64,000 bases of DNA from Acidovorax sp. SRB_14 (GTDB lineage: Bacteria; Pseudomonadota; Gammaproteobacteria; Burkholderiales; Burkholderiaceae_C). Both the position numbers and the translations under genes were made by a program. The notes beneath the pieces are model-generated. The model had not been told where the DNA came from and did no database searches. It saw only the letters and a program-made list of their open reading frames with translations. Of the stretch, positions 47,968 through 55,625 are shown in pieces. The stretch is taken from positions 1 to 64,000 of the forward strand of contig NZ_MWOK01000016.1 of NCBI RefSeq assembly GCF_012932145.1, in the 5' to 3' direction. Position 1 is the first letter of the stretch; the number at the start of each line of letters is the position of its first letter.

Positions 47968-48870
47968 TCATGCCGCGTCCTGCTGCGCGGCCTTGTGCAG
48001 CAGAAAATCGATCAGCGTGGCGATGGCCTTGGTCTGGTAGCGCGTGGGCATGTACAGCAGGTACTTGCTCGTCGACAGGAAGGCCAAGCTGCCCGGCTCG
48101 AACGGCAGGCGCACCAGGTCGCCGCGCTGCAGCGGCTCGCGCACCATGTAGTCGGGCACGACGCCCACGCCCAGGCCCTGCAGGATCGCGTCGCGCAGAA
48201 AGTAGAAATTGGCCGACACCAGCCGCGGCTGGATGCGCAGTTCGGCGCCGCTGCCCCCGTGGTAGCCGGCGAGGCGCAGCTTCTGGCCCGTGAGGTTCGA
48301 GGTGATGAGCGGCACCTGGTGCAGGTCCGCCAGGCTGCGCGGCAGGCCATGCGCCTGCACCAGCGCCGGCGCCGCGCAGGCCACGTAGTGCACCGGCCCC
48401 ATATTGCGCGCGACCAGGTGGGCCGGCGGCTCGGCCATCACGCGCATCGCGAAATCGACCGCGCCGGCGAGCAGGTCATCGATGTCGTTGTCGAAGACCA
48501 CCTCCAGCGTGACGCCCGGGTGCAGCTGCATGAACTCGGTGAGCCACGATGACATCGCCAGCTGGCCATAGCCGCTGGGCACGGACAGGCGCACCGTGCC
48601 CTGCAGGCTTTGGCCCAGGCTGCCCACCGACTCGGTGGCGGCCAGCAGCTCGCGGCGGATCGTGCGGCCGTGTTCATAGAGCTTCCAGCCCAGCTCGGTG
48701 GGCTCGATCTGGCGCGTGGTGCGCCGCAGCAGCTGCTGGCCCAGTTCGCGCTCGAACTGGTTGAGCCGGTGGCTCACGTTGGCCCGGCTCATGCCCAGGC
48801 GCAGCGCGGCCTTGCTGAGGTTGCCGGCTTCGATGATGTCCACGAGCAGGGACAGCGCGGTCAAATTCAT
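47968..48870 (-). CDS. LysR-family regulator divergent from a CaiB/BaiF CoA-transferase
   Basis: A 300-residue LysR protein. The HTH (about 17-36, GNLSKAALRLGMSRANVSHR) is followed by an effector domain starting about residue 90 of the DsdC/PecT-type (TVRLSVPSGYGQLAMSSWL). Divergent from the CoA-transferase across a strikingly AT-rich 156-bp gap. CATTGT-N15-ACAATG (48868-48894) overlaps its own start codon and may be its autoregulatory site. It likely controls the CoA-transferase/binding-protein pair. Confidence 0.88.
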   Translation of the reverse strand: MNLTALSLLVDIIEAGNLSKAALRLGMSRANVSHRLNQFERELGQQLLRRTTRQIEPTELGWKLYEHGRTIRRELLAATESVGSLGQSLQGTVRLSVPSGYGQLAMSSWLTEFMQLHPGVTLEVVFDNDIDDLLAGAVDFAMRVMAEPPAHLVARNMGPVHYVACAAPALVQAHGLPRSLADLHQVPLITSNLTGQKLRLAGYHGGSGAELRIQPRLVSANFYFLRDAILQGLGVGVVPDYMVREPLQRGDLVRLPFEPGSLAFLSTSKYLLYMPTRYQTKAIATLIDFLLHKAAQQDAA

Positions 48871-48894
48871 TGTCAAATTTCCAGATACACAATG
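48868..48894. promoter_or_regulatory. Candidate LysR operator
   Basis: CATTGT-N15-ACAATG, an interrupted palindrome in an AT-rich divergent promoter, overlapping the LysR start codon. Confidence 0.45.
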
Positions 48895-49026
48895 TCCAAC
48901 TTTTATCACGATTGCAAAATTTATTAAACACATGAAAAATGCGCGCTGGTGAACTGCCCCTGCGCAATCCGCCGTTTCCAGGGGTCTGTGGGCCTCGTGT
49001 TGCTTTGTTGGACGAGGCCCTTTTGC

Positions 49027-50235
49027 ATGAGCGTTACTTCTCCCATCCAGCCGCTGGCTGGTCTGCGTGTTCTCGACCTGTCGCGCGTGCTGGCCGGTCC
49101 CATGTGCGCCATGTCGCTGGCCGACCTCGGCGCCGATGTGATCAAGGTCGAGCACCCGAGCCGCGGCGATGACACGCGCGACTGGGGCGTGCGCGTGGGC
49201 AGCCGCAACACCTCGTACTTCAACAGCGCCAACCGCAACAAGCGCTCGATCAGCCTGGACCTGCAGTCGCCCGAGGGGCAGGAAATCGCGCTGCAGCTGG
49301 CCGCGCAGAGCGACGTGGTGGTGCAGAACTTCAAGGTCGGCGGCGCCGAAAAGCTGGGCCTGGGCTACGAGCAGCTGAGCGCTTTGAACCCGCGCTTGGT
49401 CTACTGCTCGATCTCGGGCTATGCGCGCTCGGGGCCGGAGGCCACGCGCCCCGGCTACGACCTGGTGGTGCAGGGCGAATCGGGCCTGATGGCGATGAAC
49501 GGCGAAGAAGGCCAGGGCCCGCTCAAGTTTGGCGTGGCCGCCGTGGACATGTTCACCGGCATGTATGCCGCCCAGGCCATCCTGGCGGCGCTGTACGAGC
49601 GCCACCGCACCGGCCTAGGCCGCCATGTGCAGATGGCGCTGTACGACTGCGGGCTGATGATCACCAGCTACTACGGCATGGAAGCGCTGCTCCGTGCGGG
49701 CGACCCGCCGAAGTTCGGCAACGCCCACCCCTCCATCGTGCCCTACGGCGTGTTCGAGGCGGCCGACGGCCCGCTGGTGATCACCGTGGGCAACAACGGC
49801 CAGTTCCAGCGCTTTTGCACAAAGGTCATCGGGCGACCCGAATGGGCCAGCGACGAGCGCTTTGCCACCAACACCGCGCGCTCGGCCCACCGCCACATCC
49901 TCATGCCACTGATCCACGAGGCGCTGCGCGGGCTGCCGCGCGCCCAGCTGCTCGCGCAGCTGACGGCCGCGCAGATCCCCTGCGGCGAGGTGCTGGGGCT
50001 GCTCGATGCGCTGCAGTCCGAGCGCACCGAGTCCGCCGGACTGCTGCACCGCTTTGAAGACAGCGAAGCCGGCGCACAGGCCGTGCTCGCTCCGCCCTAC
50101 GCGATGGACGGCGAACGCCTGGCCGTGCGCATGCCGCCGCCCCACCTGGGCGAACACACCGACGCCGTGCTGAGCGAGCAACTGGGCCTCGCCCCCGACG
50201 CCATTGCCGCACTGCGCGCACAAAACATCATCTGA
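49027..50235 (+). CDS. CaiB/BaiF family (class III) CoA-transferase
   Basis: A 402-residue class III CoA-transferase. The start LAGLRVLDLSRVLAGPMCAMSLADLGADVIKVEHP is the family signature, the catalytic aspartate lies in VAAVDMFTGMYAA (about 174), and LVVQGESGLMAMNGE is conserved. It transfers CoA between small carboxylic acids; substrates are unknown. It is followed 25 bases on by a Bug-family binding protein, a common Burkholderiales pairing for uptake and activation of an organic acid. Confidence 0.93.
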   Translation: MSVTSPIQPLAGLRVLDLSRVLAGPMCAMSLADLGADVIKVEHPSRGDDTRDWGVRVGSRNTSYFNSANRNKRSISLDLQSPEGQEIALQLAAQSDVVVQNFKVGGAEKLGLGYEQLSALNPRLVYCSISGYARSGPEATRPGYDLVVQGESGLMAMNGEEGQGPLKFGVAAVDMFTGMYAAQAILAALYERHRTGLGRHVQMALYDCGLMITSYYGMEALLRAGDPPKFGNAHPSIVPYGVFEAADGPLVITVGNNGQFQRFCTKVIGRPEWASDERFATNTARSAHRHILMPLIHEALRGLPRAQLLAQLTAAQIPCGEVLGLLDALQSERTESAGLLHRFEDSEAGAQAVLAPPYAMDGERLAVRMPPPHLGEHTDAVLSEQLGLAPDAIAALRAQNII

Positions 50236-50260
50236 ACCCCTTTTTGACCCGGAGACAAAC

Positions 50261-51259
50261 ATGTCCAAGCCCCACGCTTCCCTCCACCGCCGCCACCTGC
50301 TGGCCGCTGCAGCCGCCGGCGCCCTGACCGCCTTCACGGGCACCGCCGTGGCCTCTGCCTGGCCCGACAAGCTGGTGAAGATCGTCGTTGCTTTCCCGCC
50401 CGGCGGCCCCACCGACACGGCCGCGCGCATCGTGGCGCAGAAGCTCGGCGAGCGCCTGGGCCAGTCGGTGATCGTGGAAAACCGCCCGGGCGCCTCGGGC
50501 TCGATCGGCACGGCGGCCTTCATCAAGTCCCCGGCCGATGGCTACACGCTGTCCATGTTCGGCATGCCGGCGCTACTGGCGCCGCTGCTGTTCAACAACA
50601 ACGCCTACGACGTGCGCAAGGACTTCCTGCCCGTGGCCACGGTCTACGACCTGCCGATGGCCGTCGTGATCAACCCGCGCGTGCTGCCGAACGTGACCAC
50701 CCTGCCGCAGCTGATCGCCCACGCCAAGGCATCGAAGACGCCGCTGAACTACACCAGCTCGGGCACCGGCAGCTTCGGCCACCTGTCGATGGAGCAGCTC
50801 AAGGACCTGGGCGGCTTCGACATGCAGCACATCCCCTACCGCGGCAGCGCCCCGGCCGTGACCGACCTGATCGGCGGCCAGATTCCGGTGATGTTTGCCG
50901 ACGTGGTCGCGGCGCTGCCGCACATCCAGGCGGGCAAGCTGCGCGCCATCGCGGTCAGCTCCAACCAGGCCAAACTGCTGCTGCCGGGCGTCAAGTCGGT
51001 CGCCGAACAGGGCTTTGCCGGCTTTGACGCCGACACCTGGGGCGGCCTGATCGCGCCGCTGGGCACGCCGCGCGCCGTGGTCGACCGCCTGAACAAGGAA
51101 CTGAAAGTGATCATGGCCGACCCCGAACTGCAGCAGAAGATGATCGGCGCCGGCGCCGTGGCCAACTACCAGACCGGCGAGACCATGCGCAAGCGCCTGC
51201 TGTCCGACTACGACCGCTGGAGCAAGATCGCCAAGGACAAGAACATCTCGGCCCTGTGA
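50261..51259 (+). CDS. Bug-family tripartite tricarboxylate transporter substrate-binding protein
   Basis: A 332-residue periplasmic binding protein of the TctC/Bug family. The N-terminus HRRHLLAAAAAGALTAF has a twin-arginine-like export signal. The binding motifs VAFPPGGPTDTAARI and VENRPGASGSIGTAAFIKS are diagnostic, and GQIPVMFADVVAALPHI is conserved. Such proteins bind carboxylates; no TctA/TctB subunits are nearby, so it may use a distant permease or act as a sensor. It is probably co-transcribed with the CoA-transferase. Confidence 0.93.
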   Translation: MSKPHASLHRRHLLAAAAAGALTAFTGTAVASAWPDKLVKIVVAFPPGGPTDTAARIVAQKLGERLGQSVIVENRPGASGSIGTAAFIKSPADGYTLSMFGMPALLAPLLFNNNAYDVRKDFLPVATVYDLPMAVVINPRVLPNVTTLPQLIAHAKASKTPLNYTSSGTGSFGHLSMEQLKDLGGFDMQHIPYRGSAPAVTDLIGGQIPVMFADVVAALPHIQAGKLRAIAVSSNQAKLLLPGVKSVAEQGFAGFDADTWGGLIAPLGTPRAVVDRLNKELKVIMADPELQQKMIGAGAVANYQTGETMRKRLLSDYDRWSKIAKDKNISAL

Positions 51260-51297
51260 GCCCGGCGCCCTGCGGCGGCAGGGCGCGCACATCACCA

Positions 51298-51333
51298 AGC
51301 CCTGGCGGGCGTGCCCGCCAGGGCTTTGTTTTT
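51298..51333 (+). terminator. Terminator of the CoA-transferase/Bug operon
   Basis: AGCCCTGGCGGG-CGTG-CCCGCCAGGGCT followed by TTGTTTTTT. Confidence 0.93.
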
Positions 51334-51449
51334 TGGTGGCCTGCCAGCGCTTGCGCAGGCATGTATGTACGCTGCCTCCGCAATAATCACCGCCGAGCCG
51401 CCTGCGGGCGGTGTCCCTTGTCCCTGAGCTTGTCCGTTAGGCGCCCAAC

Positions 51450-51884
51450 ATGCACCACCTGCACACGCAGATCCAGATTTCCGCCCCGATTGAGCGGGTC
51501 TGGTCGCTGCTCGTCGACCTGCCCGCGCACGCGCGGTGGAACCCGTTTGTCCGGTCCATCGAAGGCCCGCTTGCGGTGGGCCAGACGCTCCAAGTCGCCA
51601 TCCAACCGCCGGGCAGCCGGGGCATGCGTTTCCAGCCAACGGTGCTGGCCGTGCACGAGGGCCGGGAACTGCGCTGGAAGGGCAAGCTTCTCGTCGCCGG
51701 CCTGTTCGACGGCGAGCACTACTTCAAGCTCGAAGCCGGCCCTGCGGGCGGGACCGTGTTCCACCACGGCGAACTTTTCTCGGGCGTGCTCGTGCCGCTG
51801 TTTCGGCGCTCGCTGGACGGCGCCACCCAGCAAGGTTTCGTGGCCATGAACGAGGCGCTCAAGCGCGAAGCCGAGAAGCCGTGA
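51450..51884 (+). CDS. SRPBCC (START-like) domain protein
   Basis: A 144-residue soluble protein with the polyketide-cyclase/SRPBCC pattern: I-x-I-x-A-P-I-E-RVWSLLVDL at the start, ARWNPFVRSIEG, and a long C-terminal helix (QQGFVAMNEALKREAE). This fold binds hydrophobic ligands in a deep pocket; function unknown. It is alone between a terminator and the ABC transporter operon. Confidence 0.85.
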   Translation: MHHLHTQIQISAPIERVWSLLVDLPAHARWNPFVRSIEGPLAVGQTLQVAIQPPGSRGMRFQPTVLAVHEGRELRWKGKLLVAGLFDGEHYFKLEAGPAGGTVFHHGELFSGVLVPLFRRSLDGATQQGFVAMNEALKREAEKP

Positions 51885-52037
51885 CGCCGGTCTGAAGCCG
51901 ATTTGTGCCTGACCCCTGTCGGGGCATCCGCGGCAGTGGCGGCCGGCCGCGCGCCGGGCCGCGACAATCGCCCGTTCGGCACCTGCGCGCGCACGGACCT
52001 TCCGTCTCCGCCATCGCCCCACTTTCTGGAAACCCCC

Positions 52038-52907
52038 ATGACCCGTTCTTTCCCTTCGATCCGCACGCTGAAGGCGCTGCTGGCCAGCGCCGTTCTGGCC
52101 CTGGGCAGCCTCGCGCAAGCCCAGACGGTCTTCAAGATCACCGCGATCCCCGACGAATCGCCCACCGAGCTGGCGCGCAAGGCCGCGCCGCTGGTGAAGT
52201 ACCTGGAGCAGCGGCTGGGCATGAAGGTGGAGTTCACGCCGGTCTCGGACTATGCCGCCGCCGTGGAGGCGCTGGCCCACAAACAGGTGGACATGGCCTG
52301 GTACGGCGGCTTCACCTTCGTGCAGGCCAGCATCCGCTCGGGCGGCAAGGCCGTGCCACTGGTGCAGCGCGAGGAAGACGAGAAATTCCGCTCCGTCTTC
52401 ATCAGCGGCGACCCGGCCATCCGTTCGCTCGCCGACCTCAAGGGCAAGACTGTGAGCTTTGGCTCGCAGTCCAGCACCTCGGGCCACCTGATGCCGCGCA
52501 GCTACCTGCTGCAGGCGCAGATCGACCCCGACAAGGACTTCCGGCGCGTGGCCTATTCCGGCGCGCACGACGCCACCATCGCCGCCGTGGCCTCGGGCAA
52601 GGTGGACGCGGGGGCGCTCAACATTTCGGTGTGGGAGAAGTTCGTGGCCGACAAGAAGGTGGACACCGGCAAGGTCAAGGTCATCTTCACCACCCCGGCC
52701 TACTTCGACTACAACTGGACCGTGCACAGCGACATGCCGATGGCCCAGCGCGAACAACTCACCAAGGCGTTCCTCGACCTGAACCGCAACACCCCTGAAG
52801 GCAAGGAAATTCTGGACCTGCAGCGCGCCACGCGCTTCATTCCCACCCAGGCCAGCAACTACAAGGGCATCGAGACGGCAGCGCGCAGCGCGGGCCTGAT
52901 CAAGTAA
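52038..52907 (+). CDS. PhnD-like ABC transporter substrate-binding protein
   Basis: A 289-residue periplasmic protein with a signal peptide (about 1-28, ALLASAVLALGSLAQAQ). The PhnD/PtxB fold is shown by IPDESPTELARKAAPLVKYL, the ligand-site segment DMAWYGGFTF, and SFGSQSSTSGHLMPRSYLL. Relatives bind phosphonates, phosphite or phosphate; a subgroup very like this is annotated as putative selenate-binding, recalled from memory. It heads an operon with one ATPase and two permeases. Ligand uncertain. Confidence 0.9.
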   Translation: MTRSFPSIRTLKALLASAVLALGSLAQAQTVFKITAIPDESPTELARKAAPLVKYLEQRLGMKVEFTPVSDYAAAVEALAHKQVDMAWYGGFTFVQASIRSGGKAVPLVQREEDEKFRSVFISGDPAIRSLADLKGKTVSFGSQSSTSGHLMPRSYLLQAQIDPDKDFRRVAYSGAHDATIAAVASGKVDAGALNISVWEKFVADKKVDTGKVKVIFTTPAYFDYNWTVHSDMPMAQREQLTKAFLDLNRNTPEGKEILDLQRATRFIPTQASNYKGIETAARSAGLIK

Positions 52908-52926
52908 GGGCCGCCTGCGCGTGCGC

Positions 52927-52982
52927 TCTATTTTTAATAGCTGGCTGCGCTGCCCCCGCAAGGGCTGCAGCCTGATTTGGCC
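52927..52982 (+). repeat. Dispersed palindromic element, copy 13, before the ABC ATPase gene
   Basis: ATTTTTAATAGCTGGCTGCGCTG-spacer-CAAGGGCTGCAGCCTGATTTGG ends one base before the ATPase ATG, inside the operon. A hairpin here could hamper or tune translation of the ATPase. Confidence 0.75.
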
Positions 52983-53813
52983 ATGAACCTGCGGCTGCAC
53001 AACGCCACCGTGCGCCACCCCGCGGCGCGCGCCGGCGCACCGGCCGCGCTGCAGGGCCTGGACCTGGCGGTGGCCCAGGGCGAACAGATGGCCGTCATCG
53101 GGCCGTCGGGCGCGGGCAAGACCACGCTGCTGCACCTGCTGGCCTGCGCGCAGCGGCCGGCCGAGGGCAGCGTGCACTTCGATGGCAGCGACCCCTGGGC
53201 GCTGTCGCGCCGCGCGCTGCAGCGCTTGCGCGGCCGGCTATTTCTGGCCCCGCAGGTGCCGCCGCTGCCGCCCCGGCAGCGCGTGGTCACCGCGGTGCTG
53301 GCGGGGCGCCTGCCGCACGAGAGCCTATGGGCCAGTGTGCGCAGCCTGGTGCACCCGACGGGCACCGCGCTGGCCGAGCACGCGCTGGCCCATTTCGACG
53401 TGGCGGACAAACTGTTCGACCGCGTGGACCGGCTCTCGGGCGGTGAGCGCCAGCGCGTCGGCCTGGCCCGGGCGCTGGCCACGCAGGCCAGCCTGTTCCT
53501 GGTCGACGAACCCCTGTCCGCGCTGGACCCGGCACGCGCGCAGCAGGCCCTGGCCTCGCTCACGCAGGCGGCCCGCGAGCGCGGTGCCACGCTGGTGGCC
53601 ACGCTGCACCACGTGGACATGGCGCTGCACCATTTCCCGCGCGTCATCGGGCTGCGCGGCGGCACGCTGGCCTTCGACCTGCCTGCGGCGCAGGTCACGC
53701 CAGACCACCTGCACCAGCTGTACGCGCAGCACCTGGACGAGCTGGCGGACACCACGCCGCCCGCACCGGACGGGCCCATGGCCGCCGCGCCCGTGCCCAT
53801 GCAGTGCCGCTAG
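52983..53813 (+). CDS. PhnC-type ABC transporter ATP-binding protein
   Basis: A 276-residue ABC ATPase. Walker A is GPSGAGKTT (about 39-47), the signature is LSGGERQRVGLARAL (about 155-169) and Walker B is LFLVDEPLSALDPA. The PhnC-like insert GRLPHESLWASVRSLVHP supports phosphonate-type transport. The region before ATG is a dispersed repeat with no good ribosome site; TTG two codons upstream is an alternative. It overlaps or nearly overlaps the first permease. Confidence 0.9.
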   Translation: MNLRLHNATVRHPAARAGAPAALQGLDLAVAQGEQMAVIGPSGAGKTTLLHLLACAQRPAEGSVHFDGSDPWALSRRALQRLRGRLFLAPQVPPLPPRQRVVTAVLAGRLPHESLWASVRSLVHPTGTALAEHALAHFDVADKLFDRVDRLSGGERQRVGLARALATQASLFLVDEPLSALDPARAQQALASLTQAARERGATLVATLHHVDMALHHFPRVIGLRGGTLAFDLPAAQVTPDHLHQLYAQHLDELADTTPPAPDGPMAAAPVPMQCR

Positions 53814-53824
53814 CGCAACGGGCC

Positions 53825-54679
53825 ATGGTGTCGTTCCTGGGCGTGCCCCCCGGCGAAAGCCTGCCGTCCGCGCGGCGCGACCCGGCCTGGCGCGCCCGCC
53901 TGGCCGGTGCCGTGGTGGCGCTGGTGGTGCTGTGGCCGATGCTGGTGCTCACCGAATTCAAACCCTGGCAGCTGCTGGCCCCGGACGCACTGAAACCCTC
54001 GCTGCGATTTCTGGCGGACTTCGTGCCGCCCCGCTCGGACGCGGAGTTTCTCGCCCTGGTGGCGCGCGAGACCTGGCGCACCGTGGCCATCGCCACGGCA
54101 GGCCTGGCGCTGGCGCTGGCCCTGGCCGTGCCGCTGGCGCTGCTGTCGGTGCGGGCGCTGTCGGTCTCGGCGCTGAGCGGCCCGATGGCCGCCGTGCCGG
54201 CGCTGGTGCGGCTGCTGGTGCGCTGGCTGCTGGTGGTGCTGCGCAGCGTGCCCGAACTGGTCTGGGCGCTGGTGTTCGTGCGCGTGGTGGGGCTGGGCCC
54301 GACGGCTGGCGTGCTGGCCATTGCGCTGACCTATGCCGGGATGCTGGGCAAGGTCTATGCCGAGATTCTGGACAGCGCCGAGCCCCATGCCGCCGCCACC
54401 CTGCTGCGCAATGGGTCCGGCCGGCTGCAGGCCTTTTTCTATGCGCTGCTGCCGCAGAACGCCGCCGAACTCACCAGCTACACCGTCTACCGCTGGGAGT
54501 GCGCGATCCGCTCGTCGGCGGTGCTGGGCTTCGTCGGCGCGGGCGGCCTGGGCCAGCAGATGGACGCCTCGATGAAGATGTTCGAGGGGGCCGAGGTGGC
54601 CACCATGCTGCTGGTGTTCATGGCGCTGGTCTGGCTGGCGGACCGCACCAGTGCCTGGTTGCGGCACAGGCTGGCATGA
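53825..54679 (+). CDS. PhnE-type ABC transporter permease 1
   Basis: A 284-residue inner-membrane permease. Hydrophobic segments include LAGAVVALVVLWPMLVL, a helix pair around residues 90-115, and LLVFMALVWLADRTSAWL at the end. The EAA-type cytoplasmic loop reads LRNGSGRLQAFFYALLPQNAAEL, and the end VLGFVGAGGLGQQMDASM is the PhnE signature. GTG at 53804 would add seven residues and overlap the ATPase stop. Its TGA overlaps the next start. Confidence 0.9.
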   Translation: MVSFLGVPPGESLPSARRDPAWRARLAGAVVALVVLWPMLVLTEFKPWQLLAPDALKPSLRFLADFVPPRSDAEFLALVARETWRTVAIATAGLALALALAVPLALLSVRALSVSALSGPMAAVPALVRLLVRWLLVVLRSVPELVWALVFVRVVGLGPTAGVLAIALTYAGMLGKVYAEILDSAEPHAAATLLRNGSGRLQAFFYALLPQNAAELTSYTVYRWECAIRSSAVLGFVGAGGLGQQMDASMKMFEGAEVATMLLVFMALVWLADRTSAWLRHRLA

Positions 54680-55488
54680 CGACGCGCCACCCGCCGCCAC
54701 CCCGGCCACCCACCCAGCGCTGCCTGGCCTGCTGGTGCATGGCCGCCGGCGCACTGGCGCTGGTGGGCCTGAGCTTCTGGTCGCTGGACCTGCAGTGGGC
54801 GCAGTTCGCATCCGCACAGGCGCTCGCCAAGATGGCGCGGTTTCTGGCGGAGCTGCTGCGGCCCGACACCAGCCCGGTGTTCCTGCACAAGCTGCTGTGG
54901 GCGACGCTGGAGACGCTGGCCATGTCGGCGCTGGGCACGGTGCTCGCGGTGCTGCTCGGCCTGGCGCTGGCGCTGCCCGCCAGCAAGGCGTTCGAGGGCG
55001 ACCCGGCGCGCTGGCGTGGCCCGGCGCGGCTGGTGCTCAACGCCTTGCGCAGCATTCCCGAACTGGTGTGGGCCACCCTGCTGCTGATCGCGGCCGGGCT
55101 GGGGCCGTTTGCCGGCACGCTGGCATTGGCGCTGCACACCTCGGGCGTGCTCGGCCGCCTGTTCGCCGAAGCGATCGAGAACGCCCCGCCCGGCCCCGGC
55201 TTCGCCCTGCGCGTGCGCGGCGTGGGCAGCAGCCGCGTGTTCCTGTATGCCACGCTGCCCCAGGTGCTGCCGCAGCTGCTGAGCTACACGCTGTACCGCT
55301 GGGAGAACAACATCCGCGCCGCCGCCGTGCTCGGCGTGGTGGGGGCCGGCGGGCTGGGGCAGATGCTGGCGTTCCACCTGGGGCTGTTCCAGATGGGCGA
55401 GACCAGCAGCGTGCTGGTCGCCATGCTGCTGCTGGTGGCGCTGGTGGATGCGCTGAGCTTTGCCAGCCGGCGCTGGCTGGCCCTCTAG
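54676..55488 (+). CDS. PhnE-type ABC transporter permease 2
   Basis: A 270-residue permease paralogous to permease 1, sharing the LRSIPELVWATLL and YTLYRWENNIRAAAVLGVVG then AGGLGQ segments. It begins at an ATGA overlap with permease 1, indicating translational coupling. The two presumably form a heterodimer with the PhnC-type ATPase. Its N-terminal 20 residues are Pro/Arg-rich. Confidence 0.9.
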   Translation: MTTRHPPPPRPPTQRCLACWCMAAGALALVGLSFWSLDLQWAQFASAQALAKMARFLAELLRPDTSPVFLHKLLWATLETLAMSALGTVLAVLLGLALALPASKAFEGDPARWRGPARLVLNALRSIPELVWATLLLIAAGLGPFAGTLALALHTSGVLGRLFAEAIENAPPGPGFALRVRGVGSSRVFLYATLPQVLPQLLSYTLYRWENNIRAAAVLGVVGAGGLGQMLAFHLGLFQMGETSSVLVAMLLLVALVDALSFASRRWLAL

Positions 55489-55560
55489 TGCATCACCCCA
55501 GCGGGATCGAACCAGCGCGCGCCCGGCGCGGCCCTGCTCCCCTGCAGCGCAGGAAACGCC

Positions 55561-55576
55561 TGTCAACTGGTTGACA
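55561..55576. promoter_or_regulatory. Palindromic operator-like site overlapping a -35 box
   Basis: TGTCAAC-TG-GTTGACA, perfect 7-bp arms; the right arm contains a consensus -35 TTGACA. It lies 50 bases before the GGDEF-EAL gene. Regulator unknown. Confidence 0.55.
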
Positions 55577-55625
55577 TATTTCGGTAGCAAACTCCACCAC
55601 TTTGCATCCTTGGTGCGCGGCCGTT

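Noticed and set aside
48871-48950. Strong local drop in GC suggesting foreign DNA
   Set aside because: Confined to a divergent LysR promoter; flanking genes have normal composition, so promoter function explains it.
55495-55520. GGTTCGATCCC-like string on the minus strand, resembling a tRNA T-arm
   Set aside because: No matching acceptor stem, anticodon arm or CCA-type end could be found within tRNA distance.
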